From Amorphus sp040750475 (GTDB lineage Bacteria; Pseudomonadota; Alphaproteobacteria; Rhizobiales; Amorphaceae): a DNA stretch of 64,000 bases. How positions within the stretch are numbered: position 1 is the first letter of the stretch; the number at the start of each line of letters is the position of its first letter. The position numbers and the translations under genes were made by a program. Below are positions 25,200 through 33,539 of this stretch, one piece after another. The stretch covers positions 4,705 through 68,704 of the forward strand of contig NZ_JABJVY010000029.1 of the NCBI RefSeq assembly GCF_040750475.1, given 5' to 3'. Below the pieces are notes generated by a model that made no database searches, had not been told where the DNA came from, and worked only from the letters and a program-made list of their open reading frames with translations.

Positions 25200-26807
25200 T
25201 TACATGCGGAAGACGCCGAACCGGGTCTCCGGGATGGGGGCATTCAGGGCGGCGGAGAAGGAAAGCGCCAAGATACGCCGAGTCTCCGACGGGGCAATGA
25301 CGCCATCGTCCCACAGCCGTGCGGTTGCGTAGTAGGGATGGCCCTCGGCCTCGTAGCGATCGCGGATCGGCGTCTTGAAGGCTTCTTCCTCGTCCTCCGA
25401 CCAGGTGCCGCCGTCGGCCTCGATGTTGTCGCGGCGCACGGTGGCCAGCACCGAGGCCGCCTGCTCGCCGCCCATCACCGAGATCCGGGCGTTCGGCCAC
25501 ATGAACAGGAAGCGCGGAGAGTAGGCCCGCCCGCACATGCCATAGTTGCCGGCACCGTAGGAGCCGCCGACGATCACGGTGACTTTCGGCACCGCCGCGC
25601 AGGCCACCGCAGTCACCAGCTTGGCGCCGGCCCGCGCGATGCCGCCGGCCTCGTAGTCCTTGCCCACCATGAAGCCGGTGATGTTCTGCAGGAACAGGAG
25701 CGGGATCTTGCGTTGGCAGCACAGCTCCACGAAATGGGCTCCCTTTTGGGCGGATTCGGAAAACAGGATGCCATTGTTGGCGAGAATGCCCACAGGCATG
25801 CCATGAAGACGCGCAAAGCCAGCGATGAGCGTGGTGCCGTAGAGCGCCTTGAACTCGTCAAACTCCGAGCCATCGACAAGCCGGGCGATAATCTCGCGGG
25901 CATCATACTGACGGCGCAGATCTGTCGGCACCACGCCGTCCAGTTCGGCAGGGTCGTGCAGGGGGGCTCGCACGGCCGTCAGCGTCACGTCCGGCCGCTT
26001 GTCGCCGTTGAGATTGGCCACCAGCCGGCGCGCCATCGCGAGCGCCTGATCGTCATCGAGGGCATAGTGGTCGGCCACGCCGGAGACACGGGCGTGCACG
26101 TCCGCGCCGCCGAGATCCTCCGCGCTGACCACCTCGCCGGTGGCTGCCTTCACCAGCGGCGGGCCGCCAAGGAAGATGGTGCCCTGATTGCGCACGATGA
26201 TGGTCTCGTCGGACATGGCCGGCACATAGGCGCCACCGGCCGTGCACGATCCCATCACCACGGCGATCTGGGGAATGCCGGCCGCCGACAGGTTGGCCTG
26301 ATTGTAGAAGATGCGGCCGAAGTGTTCCCGGTCGGGAAAAACATCCGTCTGGTTCGGCAGGTTCGCCCCGCCGGAATCGACCAAATAGATGCAGGGGAGT
26401 CGGTTCTGGCCCGCGATTTCTTGGGCGCGCAGGTGCTTCTTGACCGTCATCGGGTAGTAGGTGCCGCCTTTGATGGTGGCATCGTTGCAGACGATCACGC
26501 ACTCGCGCCCCTCCACCCGGCCGATGCCGGTGATGAGGCCGGCGCCGTGGATGGCGTCCTCGTACATGCCGTGGGCGGCGAGCGGCGAGAGTTCCAAAAA
26601 GGGCGAGCCGGGATCGATGAGCCGCATCACGCGCTCGCGCGGCAGGAGTTTTCCTCGCGCGATATGGCGGGATCTTGCTCGATCCGGCCCGCCTTTCGCG
26701 GCGGTCTCCCGCTTGGCCTTGAGGTCCGAAATCAGCGCCTGCATGGCAGCGTGCTGTTCCTGATAGAGCGGCGAGCCCGGATCGATCGTCGTCTTCAGAA
26801 CTGCCAT
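25200..26807 (-). CDS. Acyl-CoA carboxylase beta (carboxyltransferase) subunit, methylcrotonyl-CoA carboxylase type
   Basis: A 535-residue carboxyltransferase. The N-terminal stretch ARGKLLPRERVMRLIDPGSPFLEL, the NDATIKGGTYYPMTVKKHLRAQ region, and the C-terminal GGSYGAGNYGMCGRAY and MWPNARISVMGGEQAA are hallmarks of the MccB branch, which carboxylates 3-methylcrotonyl-CoA in leucine breakdown. Geranyl-CoA or other acyl-CoA use cannot be excluded. GGGGAG precedes the ATG at a good distance. It sits between the MarR gene (130 nt upstream) and the FAD oxidase. The biotin-bearing alpha subunit it needs may be the one at 33.5 kb, which is 6.7 kb away and on the other strand. Confidence 0.9.
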   Translation of the reverse strand: MAVLKTTIDPGSPLYQEQHAAMQALISDLKAKRETAAKGGPDRARSRHIARGKLLPRERVMRLIDPGSPFLELSPLAAHGMYEDAIHGAGLITGIGRVEGRECVIVCNDATIKGGTYYPMTVKKHLRAQEIAGQNRLPCIYLVDSGGANLPNQTDVFPDREHFGRIFYNQANLSAAGIPQIAVVMGSCTAGGAYVPAMSDETIIVRNQGTIFLGGPPLVKAATGEVVSAEDLGGADVHARVSGVADHYALDDDQALAMARRLVANLNGDKRPDVTLTAVRAPLHDPAELDGVVPTDLRRQYDAREIIARLVDGSEFDEFKALYGTTLIAGFARLHGMPVGILANNGILFSESAQKGAHFVELCCQRKIPLLFLQNITGFMVGKDYEAGGIARAGAKLVTAVACAAVPKVTVIVGGSYGAGNYGMCGRAYSPRFLFMWPNARISVMGGEQAASVLATVRRDNIEADGGTWSEDEEEAFKTPIRDRYEAEGHPYYATARLWDDGVIAPSETRRILALSFSAALNAPIPETRFGVFRM

Positions 26808-26936
26808 ACGCGTCTCCCCGGTTTCGGCGTTGCCGTGTCCGATCCGCGTGCCGGCATCGTTGTGTCCCGGCAGCGAGGTGGACTTTTGCGATCCTTGACG
26901 GAGTCCGGCGGCGGGAGCAAGGCACCTCGCGCTTTG

Positions 26937-27491
26937 CTACTCCTCCGGGGAGACCTCGTTGCTTGCGAGCGAGCGGCGGATCAGGTCGCGCAGCATGACC
27001 TTGATCGTCTCGATCTCCTCCGGCCGGTAGCCCGCCAGCATTTCCGCTTCGTGCGCCTTGGCGATCTCGACCAGCGGGACAGCGTGGGCGCGTCCGGCGG
27101 GTGTGATGTGGACGCGCACGCGGCGACGGTCGTCGGTGTCGCCTCTGCGTTCGATCAGGCCTTGCGCTGCCAGCCGGTCGAGCACTTTCGACAGCCGCGG
27201 CTGGTTGAAAAGCGCCATCTCCGCAAGACGGGAAACCGATAGCCCGTCCACGTCCACCAGGCAGGCGAGCACCCGCCATTCCGCAATGCCGCAGCCGGTC
27301 TGCTTGATCCGCGCGTGGATCTCGGCGGAGTAGACGTGACTTGCCTGAGCCAGAAGATAGGCCATGTAGCCGGCGACGAAGGCTCCTTCCGGAGGGCCTT
27401 GCAAGGGAACGGTCATTCCGTCCGCGTCGCCCCTGCGGGCGCGTGCGCGCTTCGGTGGCATGGTGTTGCGTGTCTCCTCATCCTGATTCAT
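26937..27491 (-). CDS. MarR-family transcriptional regulator
   Basis: A 184-residue regulator. A 30-residue hydrophilic N-terminus precedes a winged helix of the MarR type: GIAEWRVLACLVDVDGLSVSRLAEMALFNQPRLSKVLDRLAAQGLIER (recognition helix within QPRLSKVLDRL) and RRGDTDDRRRVRVHITPAGR as the wing. It probably controls its divergent neighbour at 27553 and/or the downstream carboxylase/oxidase genes. The 61-nt gap to the divergent gene is short enough for one operator. No ligand is known. Confidence 0.88.
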   Translation of the reverse strand: MNQDEETRNTMPPKRARARRGDADGMTVPLQGPPEGAFVAGYMAYLLAQASHVYSAEIHARIKQTGCGIAEWRVLACLVDVDGLSVSRLAEMALFNQPRLSKVLDRLAAQGLIERRGDTDDRRRVRVHITPAGRAHAVPLVEIAKAHEAEMLAGYRPEEIETIKVMLRDLIRRSLASNEVSPEE

Positions 27492-27552
27492 AACTTTTCA
27501 TGCAATTGTGGGGAAGCGCCCTTTATCAGGCACGGGTGAGGATATCGCCGTC

Positions 27553-28590
27553 ATGCTGGCCGATCGAATTGAAGGAAAGTGGATCGACGCGTTCGGGGAG
27601 GCGTTCGAGGCGTCCGCCATCCATGCCGGCGAAAGCGTGGCGATCCTGTCGGAGACCCAGTCGCGCGAGCTCAATGTGCATCTGGCGGAGCTTGCGCTGC
27701 AGCGCATCGGCGTTCGTCCGTTCCACATCGTCGTTCCGACGCCGCGCAACCCCTGGGGCGTGATTGCGCGGTCGACCGGTGCCAGCCAGGCGCTCGGCGG
27801 GATGAAGCCGGTGATCGACGCGCTTGCGGCTTGCGATGTGGTGGTGGACGTCACGCTGGAGGGCCTGATGCACTCGCCGGAGACGCCGGCGATCTTAAAA
27901 GGCGGCGCCCGTATTCTGGTGATTTCCAACGAGCACCCGGAAGCGCTGGAGCGCATGCGGATCGATCCGGAGCTTGAAACCCGAGTGAAGGCGGCGGTCA
28001 AGAAGATCCGTGGCGCAACCACCATGACGGTGACGTCGGAGGCCGGCAGCGATCTCGCCGTGACCATGACGGGTGCCTCGACCGTCGGCGTCTGGGGCTG
28101 GACCACGCGCCCGGGCACGCTCGCCCACTGGCCGGGTGGCATCGTTGTCAGCTTTCCCGCCAAAGGCACGGTCAACGGCCGGCTGGTGCTCGCGCCGGGC
28201 GACATGAACCTGACCTTCAAGCGCTACTACGAGAGCCCGGTCACGCTCGTCATCGAGAATGACTACGTCGTCGCGGTCGAGGGAAAAGGCGTCGACGCCG
28301 ATCTTATGCGCGACTACTTCGCCGCCTGGGGCGACAAGGAGGCCTATGCCGTGTCCCATGTCGGCTGGGGGCTGAACAAGGGCGCGCGCTACGATGCGCT
28401 GCAGATGTACGACCGGCGAGATACCAATGGCACCGAGCTGCGTGCCGTCGCCGGTAACTTCCTGTTCTCCACCGGCGCCAACGAGTTCGCCGGCCGCTAC
28501 ACCGCCGGCCATTTCGACCTGCCGATGATGCACACGACCATCAAGCTCGACGACGTCCCGGTGATCGAGGACGGCCGGCTGGTGGAGTAA
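27553..28590 (+). CDS. NicX/M29-aminopeptidase-like metalloenzyme
   Basis: A 345-residue protein similar to 2,5-dihydroxypyridine 5,6-dioxygenase NicX and to the M29-like leucyl aminopeptidase family. Possible metal ligands are His269 (SHVGWGLN) and the pair His320/Asp322 (GHFDLPM); the spacing is close to the His-His-Asp iron triad known for Pseudomonas putida NicX (265, 318 and 320, from memory). The ATG at 27553 has GAGGAT upstream. The gene is divergent from a MarR gene, and NicX is regulated by the MarR-type NicR in Pseudomonas. Whether the enzyme is a ring-cleaving dioxygenase or a peptidase is open. Confidence 0.78.
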   Translation: MLADRIEGKWIDAFGEAFEASAIHAGESVAILSETQSRELNVHLAELALQRIGVRPFHIVVPTPRNPWGVIARSTGASQALGGMKPVIDALAACDVVVDVTLEGLMHSPETPAILKGGARILVISNEHPEALERMRIDPELETRVKAAVKKIRGATTMTVTSEAGSDLAVTMTGASTVGVWGWTTRPGTLAHWPGGIVVSFPAKGTVNGRLVLAPGDMNLTFKRYYESPVTLVIENDYVVAVEGKGVDADLMRDYFAAWGDKEAYAVSHVGWGLNKGARYDALQMYDRRDTNGTELRAVAGNFLFSTGANEFAGRYTAGHFDLPMMHTTIKLDDVPVIEDGRLVE

Positions 28591-28593
28591 ACC

Positions 28594-28830
28594 TGCCTCC
28601 GCGAGCAAAGCGAGCCGGCGTGAGCGGAAAGAAGCATTCCTTTCTGCAAATCCCGGACGGAAAACCGGTGCCCACTTTTCCTGGGATTTGCGAAGCCAGC
28701 GCGCGACCGCGCGCCGGCCGATAGGCCGCCCTCGCGGAGCCGTGCGCGAAGCACACTGGCGTGAGCGGAAAACTTTACTTCTCAGCAAATCCCGGACGGA
28801 AAACCGGTGCCCACTTTTCCTGGGATTTGC
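28594..28830 (-). repeat. Array C: two nested-hairpin copies with a 139-bp period, minus orientation
   Basis: Hairpins are at 28646-28691 and 28785-28830. Read on the minus strand their arms are GCAAATCCC/GGGATTTGC (outer) and GGAAAA/TTTTCC (inner), core GTGGGCACCGG. The second palindromic module lies between them (28695-28760), and a truncated module end lies at about 28594-28630. The last hairpin touches the creA stop codon (28831-28833) without a gap. It fills the convergent gap between the NicX-like gene and creA. Confidence 0.92.
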
Positions 28831-29349
28831 TTAATCCTCTAGAAAATCCGCGCAGCGGGGTGCCGGCTGATCGCCCCACGGCATGATCGGCACGGTCGAC
28901 GTGGAGTTCTTAGGGCTGCCCTCGATCAGCTTGTCGGAATAGACGAGATAGATCAGCACATTGCGCTCTGCGTCGCAGCCGCGCACGATGCGCATCTTCT
29001 TGAAGAAGAGCGAGCGGCGCTGGCGAAACACTTCGTCACCCTGCTCGAATTTGCCCGTGAAGACGACGGGACCGACCTGCCGGCAGGCAAGCGAAATGTC
29101 GGAGACTTCCTCAGCCACGCCGAACATGCCGGACACGCCGCCCTTTTCCGGCAAGGCGTAGTGACAGGCGACGCCCTCGATCAGCGGGTCGTCGATGCCG
29201 TAGACGGCGAGCTTATGGTCCGGCGTCAGCATGTTCCACTTGGTGGACTTGTCGAAGATCCGGTCCGGCTCTTCCGCGGCGGCGGGAGCGGCGATCAGCG
29301 CCGCCAGAACGGCGGCAACAAGCATCTTGGCAAGGGTGGACAGGGCCAT
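28831..29349 (-). CDS. creA: CreA family periplasmic protein
   Basis: A 172-residue exported protein of the CreA family. A signal peptide ends near AAPAAAEE (about residue 26). The rest carries the family pattern: an early DPLIEGVACHYA stretch, SDISLACRQVGPVVF, FKKMRIVRGCDAERNVLIYLVYSDKLIEGSPKNS and the C-terminal MPWGDQPAPRCADF. Four cysteines suggest disulfides in the periplasm. The function is unknown. ATG 29349 was preferred over TTG 29367 because AGGA is correctly placed before it. Its 3' end directly abuts array C. Confidence 0.88.
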   Translation of the reverse strand: MALSTLAKMLVAAVLAALIAAPAAAEEPDRIFDKSTKWNMLTPDHKLAVYGIDDPLIEGVACHYALPEKGGVSGMFGVAEEVSDISLACRQVGPVVFTGKFEQGDEVFRQRRSLFFKKMRIVRGCDAERNVLIYLVYSDKLIEGSPKNSTSTVPIMPWGDQPAPRCADFLED

Positions 29350-29419
29350 CGGGCGTGAAATCCTCAAATCCGCGTCGTTGGGCAGATGGGGGCGCCGATC
29401 GTGGCCGACAAGCGCTGTG

Positions 29420-30325
29420 TCAGGCCGGGCCGACAGGAACGCCGTCTTGCTTGATCTTGGTTTCCGGCTCCACGTGGATCGTCACGATCGCACCGGGAAC
29501 GCCGCGCTTGATTGCGGCTTCGATGCGGTCGCAGATGGCGTGAGAGGTGGCGACGCTCATCTCGCCATCGACCACCAGATGGAAAACCACGAACGTTTTC
29601 GGTCCGGCATGGCGGGTGCGCACATCGTGGGCCTGGATCGCGCCCTCGGCATTGTCGGTGATGAGCCGGGTGATCTCTTCCAGGAGTTCCGGCGCCACCG
29701 CCTCGTCCATCAGTCCGGCGACGGATTCCCGGATCAACCGCCAGCCGGACCAAAGAATGTTGATGGCCACCGCAATGGCCAAAAGCGGATCGAGCACCAG
29801 CCAGCCGGTGAGCGCGACCAGGCCGACACCGGCGAACACACCGGCGGAGGTCACCACATCGCTCATCAGGTGGCGGGCATCGGCCAAAAGTGCCGGCGAG
29901 CGTGCCTTTCGCCCCTCCTTGAACAGAAGGAACGCCCAGCCGGCATTGATCAGGCTCGCAAGCGCGGTGATCGCCAGGCCTTCTACCGGGGCGTCGATCG
30001 GCTCGGGATCGATCAGGCCACCATAGGCGGCCCGTACGATTGCGAGCGCGGCGACGACGATCAGAACGCCTTCGAGCACGGCGGAGAAATATTCCGCCTT
30101 GCTGTGACCGAACGGGTGATTGTCGTCGGCCGGCTTGGCGCTGATGTGAAGCGCGAGCAGGGCGCCGGCGGCCGCGGCAATGTTGACGATGCTCTCCAAT
30201 GCGTCGGAAAGCAGCGCCACGCTGCCGGTGAGCCAATAGGCGAGATATTTCAGTGCGAAGACGAGGCAGGCCAGCACGATGCTGGCGCGTGCCAGCCGGA
30301 CCGTGCCTTTGGCGGAGCCGGTCAC
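29420..30325 (-). CDS. Cation diffusion facilitator family transporter
   Basis: A 301-residue CDF/ZnT-type metal exporter with six hydrophobic segments in the first 215 residues and a cytosolic C-terminal domain. Metal sites can be seen: LLSDALESIVN in the second segment, HPFGHSKAEYF near the cytosolic loop, and DARHLMSDVVTSAG in the fifth segment. The C-terminal domain has GPKTFVVFHLVVDGEMSV and ends in QDGVPVGPA. The GTG start at 30325 follows AGGAGAGG. The gene ends 70 nt before creA and starts 11 nt after the glycosyltransferase stop, so it may be part of the plcP-agt transcript. Zn, Fe or Mn cannot be chosen. Confidence 0.9.
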   Translation of the reverse strand: MTGSAKGTVRLARASIVLACLVFALKYLAYWLTGSVALLSDALESIVNIAAAAGALLALHISAKPADDNHPFGHSKAEYFSAVLEGVLIVVAALAIVRAAYGGLIDPEPIDAPVEGLAITALASLINAGWAFLLFKEGRKARSPALLADARHLMSDVVTSAGVFAGVGLVALTGWLVLDPLLAIAVAINILWSGWRLIRESVAGLMDEAVAPELLEEITRLITDNAEGAIQAHDVRTRHAGPKTFVVFHLVVDGEMSVATSHAICDRIEAAIKRGVPGAIVTIHVEPETKIKQDGVPVGPA

Positions 30326-30336
30326 GGCACCCTCTC

Positions 30337-31374
30337 CTAGGCCGCGTCGGCGGGCTTGGACTCGCGTGCCCAGATATTGGCCTGGACCACGTTGTCGTAG
30401 AATTGCTGGGCGCTGGCGTCCCAGGAGAAGGTCTCGGCGTAGGCGCGGCAGCGGTCCGAGGGAATGTCGAGGGCGGCGATCGCGGCCGCTCTCAGATCGT
30501 TGTCGAGCACGCCGCAACCGGAATCGCCGACCACGTCGATCGGGCCCATGATCGGGAACGCTGCCACGGGGACGCCCGCAGCCATCGCCTCCAACAGCAC
30601 CAGACCCCAGGTATCGGTCAGGCTCGGGAACACGAACACGTCGGCGGAGGTGTAGTGGGCGACCAACTCGTCGCCAAACTTCGGTCCGGTGAAGATCGTG
30701 TCGGTGTAGCGCGACTTCATCTCGTTGAGCGCCGGCCCGGCGCCGACCACGACCTTGGTTCCCGGCAGGTCGAGCTTGAGAAAGGCTTCGATGTTCTTTT
30801 CGACCGAAACCCGCCCGACATACATGAAGATCGGCTTCGGGAGATCGAGAGCCGGCGGAACGTCCGGCCGGAACATCTCGTGATCGACGGCGCGCAGCCA
30901 ATGGTAGAGATTGGTGAAGCCGCGCTCCGTCAGCGTCCGCTCCAGCGTCGAATTGGAGATCATGCAGCCGGCTCCGGAGTTGTGGAACCGGCGCACGAAC
31001 GAATAGGTCCAGTCGAGCGGGATCGGCGCGCGGGCCGCGACATATTCCGGAAAGCGGGTGTGGTAGCTCGTGGTGTAGGGATGGCCGGCGGCCAGACACC
31101 AGCGCCGTGCCAGCATGCCGAGCGGTCCCTCGGTCGCGATGTGGACGAATTCCGGATCGAACGCTTCGATTCGGCGGCGGATCGTCGATGGCGAGGTCAG
31201 GCTGAGCCGGATCTCGCTATAGGTCGGCAGCGGCACCGAGCGGAAGCCGTCCGGCGTCAGCGTTTCCACTTCCACGCCGAGACGCTTCAGCCGGTCGATT
31301 GTGATTTGCAGCGTGGTGACCACGCCGTTCACCTGCGGATGCCAGGCATCCGTGACCAGAAGGAGCTTGCTCAT
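30337..31374 (-). CDS. GT4 glycosyltransferase, Agt-like glycolipid synthase
   Basis: A 345-residue GT-B fold enzyme. The N-terminal domain has DAWHPQVNGVVTTLQ and HIATEGPLGMLAR, the C-terminal domain has VGRVSVEKNIEAFLKL and the sugar-donor motif LLEAMAAGVPVAAFPIMGP. It overlaps the metallophosphatase gene by 4 nt (ATGA). This pairing matches the PlcP-Agt lipid-remodelling operon of rhizobia and marine bacteria, where the glycosyltransferase makes glucosyl- or glucuronosyl-diacylglycerol from the diacylglycerol released by PlcP during phosphate shortage. The donor sugar is unknown; the pathway call rests on gene context and on memory of the family. Confidence 0.8.
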   Translation of the reverse strand: MSKLLLVTDAWHPQVNGVVTTLQITIDRLKRLGVEVETLTPDGFRSVPLPTYSEIRLSLTSPSTIRRRIEAFDPEFVHIATEGPLGMLARRWCLAAGHPYTTSYHTRFPEYVAARAPIPLDWTYSFVRRFHNSGAGCMISNSTLERTLTERGFTNLYHWLRAVDHEMFRPDVPPALDLPKPIFMYVGRVSVEKNIEAFLKLDLPGTKVVVGAGPALNEMKSRYTDTIFTGPKFGDELVAHYTSADVFVFPSLTDTWGLVLLEAMAAGVPVAAFPIMGPIDVVGDSGCGVLDNDLRAAAIAALDIPSDRCRAYAETFSWDASAQQFYDNVVQANIWARESKPADAA

Positions 31375-32171
31375 GCGGCGGCCTGCGGTGCCGCCACGAT
31401 CTTGGCGGCCGGCTTGGCGCCGATTTCGGTCCAGCGGATGAGTTCGAATTCGCCGTCCGCCGTCTCCGCGACTGCCGTACAGCTTTCGACCCAGTCACCG
31501 GTGTTGATGTAGTGCACGCCGAAATCCTCGTGCATGGCGGCATGGTGAATGTGGCCGCAGATTACGCCGTCCACGTCGCGGCGCTGCGCCTCTCCGGCAA
31601 GCGTGGTCTCGAACTTGCCGATGAAGTTGACGGCGTTCTTGACCTTCAGCTTGGCCCAGGCCGACAGCGACCAATAGGTGAGGCCGAGCCGGCGCCGGAC
31701 GATGTTCACCCAGGTGTTGATTCCGAGTGCTGTGACATAGGCCCAGTCGCCGAGGAAGGCGAGCCATTTGGCGTGGCGCACCACGACGTCGAACTGGTCG
31801 CCATGAATCACCAGGTAGCGTCGGCCGTCGGCGCTCTCGTGCACGAAGCTGTCCATCACTTCGACGCCGCCGAAATGGGTGCCGAGATAGTCGCGTAGGA
31901 ACTCGTCGTGATTGCCGGGAACGTAGATCACGCGCGCGCCCTTGCGCGCCTTGCGCAGAATCTTCTGCACCACGTCGTTGTGGGGCTGCGGCCAGTACCA
32001 GGACCGCTTCAGGCGCCATCCGTCGATGATATCGCCGACCAGATAGATGACATCGGCATCGTGATAGCGCAGGAAATCGAGCAGCAGCGCGGCCTGGCAC
32101 CCGCGTGTGCCAAGATGCACGTCCGAAATGAACAGGGCGCGATAATGTCGAGGCTCGATCGGGTCTGGCAT
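31371..32171 (-). CDS. PlcP-type phospholipase C (UDP-2,3-diacylglucosamine diphosphatase-like metallophosphoesterase)
   Basis: A 266-residue calcineurin-type phosphoesterase. All metal-site motifs are in order: SDVHLGTRG, GDIIDG, GNHDEF, HGDQFD and GHIHHA, followed by NTGDWVE. This is the class often annotated as LpxH-like; the rhizobial member SMc00171 is PlcP, which cleaves phosphatidylcholine to diacylglycerol when phosphate is scarce. The overlap with the GT4 gene supports the PlcP role. ATG 32171 was preferred over GTG 32189. No Pho box could be recognised in the upstream gap, so phosphate control is unproven. Confidence 0.82.
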   Translation of the reverse strand: MPDPIEPRHYRALFISDVHLGTRGCQAALLLDFLRYHDADVIYLVGDIIDGWRLKRSWYWPQPHNDVVQKILRKARKGARVIYVPGNHDEFLRDYLGTHFGGVEVMDSFVHESADGRRYLVIHGDQFDVVVRHAKWLAFLGDWAYVTALGINTWVNIVRRRLGLTYWSLSAWAKLKVKNAVNFIGKFETTLAGEAQRRDVDGVICGHIHHAAMHEDFGVHYINTGDWVESCTAVAETADGEFELIRWTEIGAKPAAKIVAAPQAAA

Positions 32172-32575
32172 GGGCGTCCTATCGACCACGTCTAAGGTCC
32201 CGTTGACGTAGATACGGTGAGGCAGCGTCCGGCTCGCCAGTTCCAGCTTATCTCATCAACTCGATTCGGATTTCAACTGTGTGACGGGCTGAATATAGAC
32301 AGGTCGGCTCAGAAGCGACGCGGTTGAACGCGACCCCTTGCCGCACTGCAACAATGGTGTGGAACTTGCTTTGGCCCAGCTCACGCAGACCCGGCAAATC
32401 CGGGAATCTCACGGGTGCTGCGCGGTTGACTCTCCCATTGGTTCATCCGTAGTGATAGCCCAAATTGCACGCCCGCTGCGACTTGGACTTGGCCGCATGG
32501 GCGCCGATGAGGCAACTCGATTGGAGCTTCGGAGGCCGCGTAGCCTGCCGGGCCTTTTTCCACGAGGGGATGAGA
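32172..32575 (+). other. 404-nt divergent intergenic region without a gene
   Basis: This gap separates the minus-strand plcP operon from the plus-strand P-loop gene. It should hold both promoters. On the minus strand TTGAAA (32271-32276) and GATAAG (32247-32252) are 18 nt apart and are a weak promoter candidate for plcP. I see no Pho box, no strong terminator, and no repeat element of the A-D family. Confidence 0.4.
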
Positions 32576-33364
32576 ATGCGATCCATTTTGTGCGCGGCGC
32601 ATGCTGGTGGGCAAGGGAAGACAACGCTTTCGCAGCTTGTCTATCTCGGGCTTCAGCGCTCCGGTGCCAACTACAAGCTCGCCTCCGCCGACTTCGTGGA
32701 TGAAAGCGGCCGTTCCAAGATTGGCAAGATGTATCCGCAGCGCGTCACCGAATTCGGTGTCGGCGCGGAACTATCGATCGCCAAGAAGGCCAACGACATG
32801 AACGCGTCCCTGAAATATTGGGACCGGCTCGGCCGCAGCCTCCTGGAAGGCGGCATGGTCGTGGACCTGGGCGCCAACGTGGTCACCCAGGTGATCGAAT
32901 GGGCGCGGGCGCGCCGCGTGAGCCAGATCTTCCAGTCGCGCAAGGCGCCGCCGGTGGACGTGATGCTCGTCTGCCGCGCCGAGAAGCACGCGATCGACGA
33001 CATCTCCGACCTGGTGCGCACTTTCAACGACCAGGACGTGATGCCGATCTCGCGCATGTACATCGTCCTGAACGAGGCCGGCGGCAGCTTCACGTCGCTG
33101 AAGATCTCGCAGGAGCTGAACAAGATCGCCGAGAACCGGACGCTGCACTACATCAAGCTGCCGCGCTGCACCTCCGAACTCTGGCACCTGATGGAGCTGA
33201 ACTTCGTCTCCTTGGAAGAGGCGCTGAACCTCTCCGAGGACGAAGCGGCCGAGAAATTCGGCATCGATATCTGGGAAGCGACGTCGGGTGTCGCCGATCT
33301 CCGGATCTGGTTCGACAGGGTCTACACCACGCTCAAGGAAGAGGGCGTGTTCGAAGGGGCCTGA
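32576..33364 (+). CDS. ParA/TraL-like P-loop ATPase of unknown function
   Basis: A 262-residue protein. A Walker A-like motif AGGQGKTT is at residues 10-17, close to the KGGxGKT form of ParA/MinD ATPases but with Ala in place of Lys, so the signature lysine of deviant Walker A proteins is missing. VVDLGANVVTQVIEW (about 100-114) is a likely Walker B-type strand, and PVDVMLVCRAEKHAIDDISDLV follows. This resembles TraL-type conjugation ATPases, but there are no transfer genes nearby. ATG 32576 has GAGGGG 6 nt upstream; ATG 32570 lies too close to it. It is a stand-alone plus-strand gene before the carboxylase alpha gene. I do not know its role. Confidence 0.7.
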   Translation: MRSILCAAHAGGQGKTTLSQLVYLGLQRSGANYKLASADFVDESGRSKIGKMYPQRVTEFGVGAELSIAKKANDMNASLKYWDRLGRSLLEGGMVVDLGANVVTQVIEWARARRVSQIFQSRKAPPVDVMLVCRAEKHAIDDISDLVRTFNDQDVMPISRMYIVLNEAGGSFTSLKISQELNKIAENRTLHYIKLPRCTSELWHLMELNFVSLEEALNLSEDEAAEKFGIDIWEATSGVADLRIWFDRVYTTLKEEGVFEGA

Positions 33365-33539
33365 GGCGGCCGATCCCATTTTGTTTCTTTTGAGAGGCCG
33401 GTGCTCATCGCGAGCGCCGGCCTTTTGCGTGTTTCGGGCGCTTGCGCTGCCGCGCCGAGCCGCCCAAAGTCGCTGACGGATTTGTGGGGTTGGAAACCGG
33501 GCCGTTCGAAGCCTGAAGGAAACGGAAGGAGTGTCGCGC

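Noticed and set aside
32172..32575. Pho box in front of plcP
   Set aside because: No pair of CTGTCAT-like half-sites with 4-nt spacing was seen on either strand.
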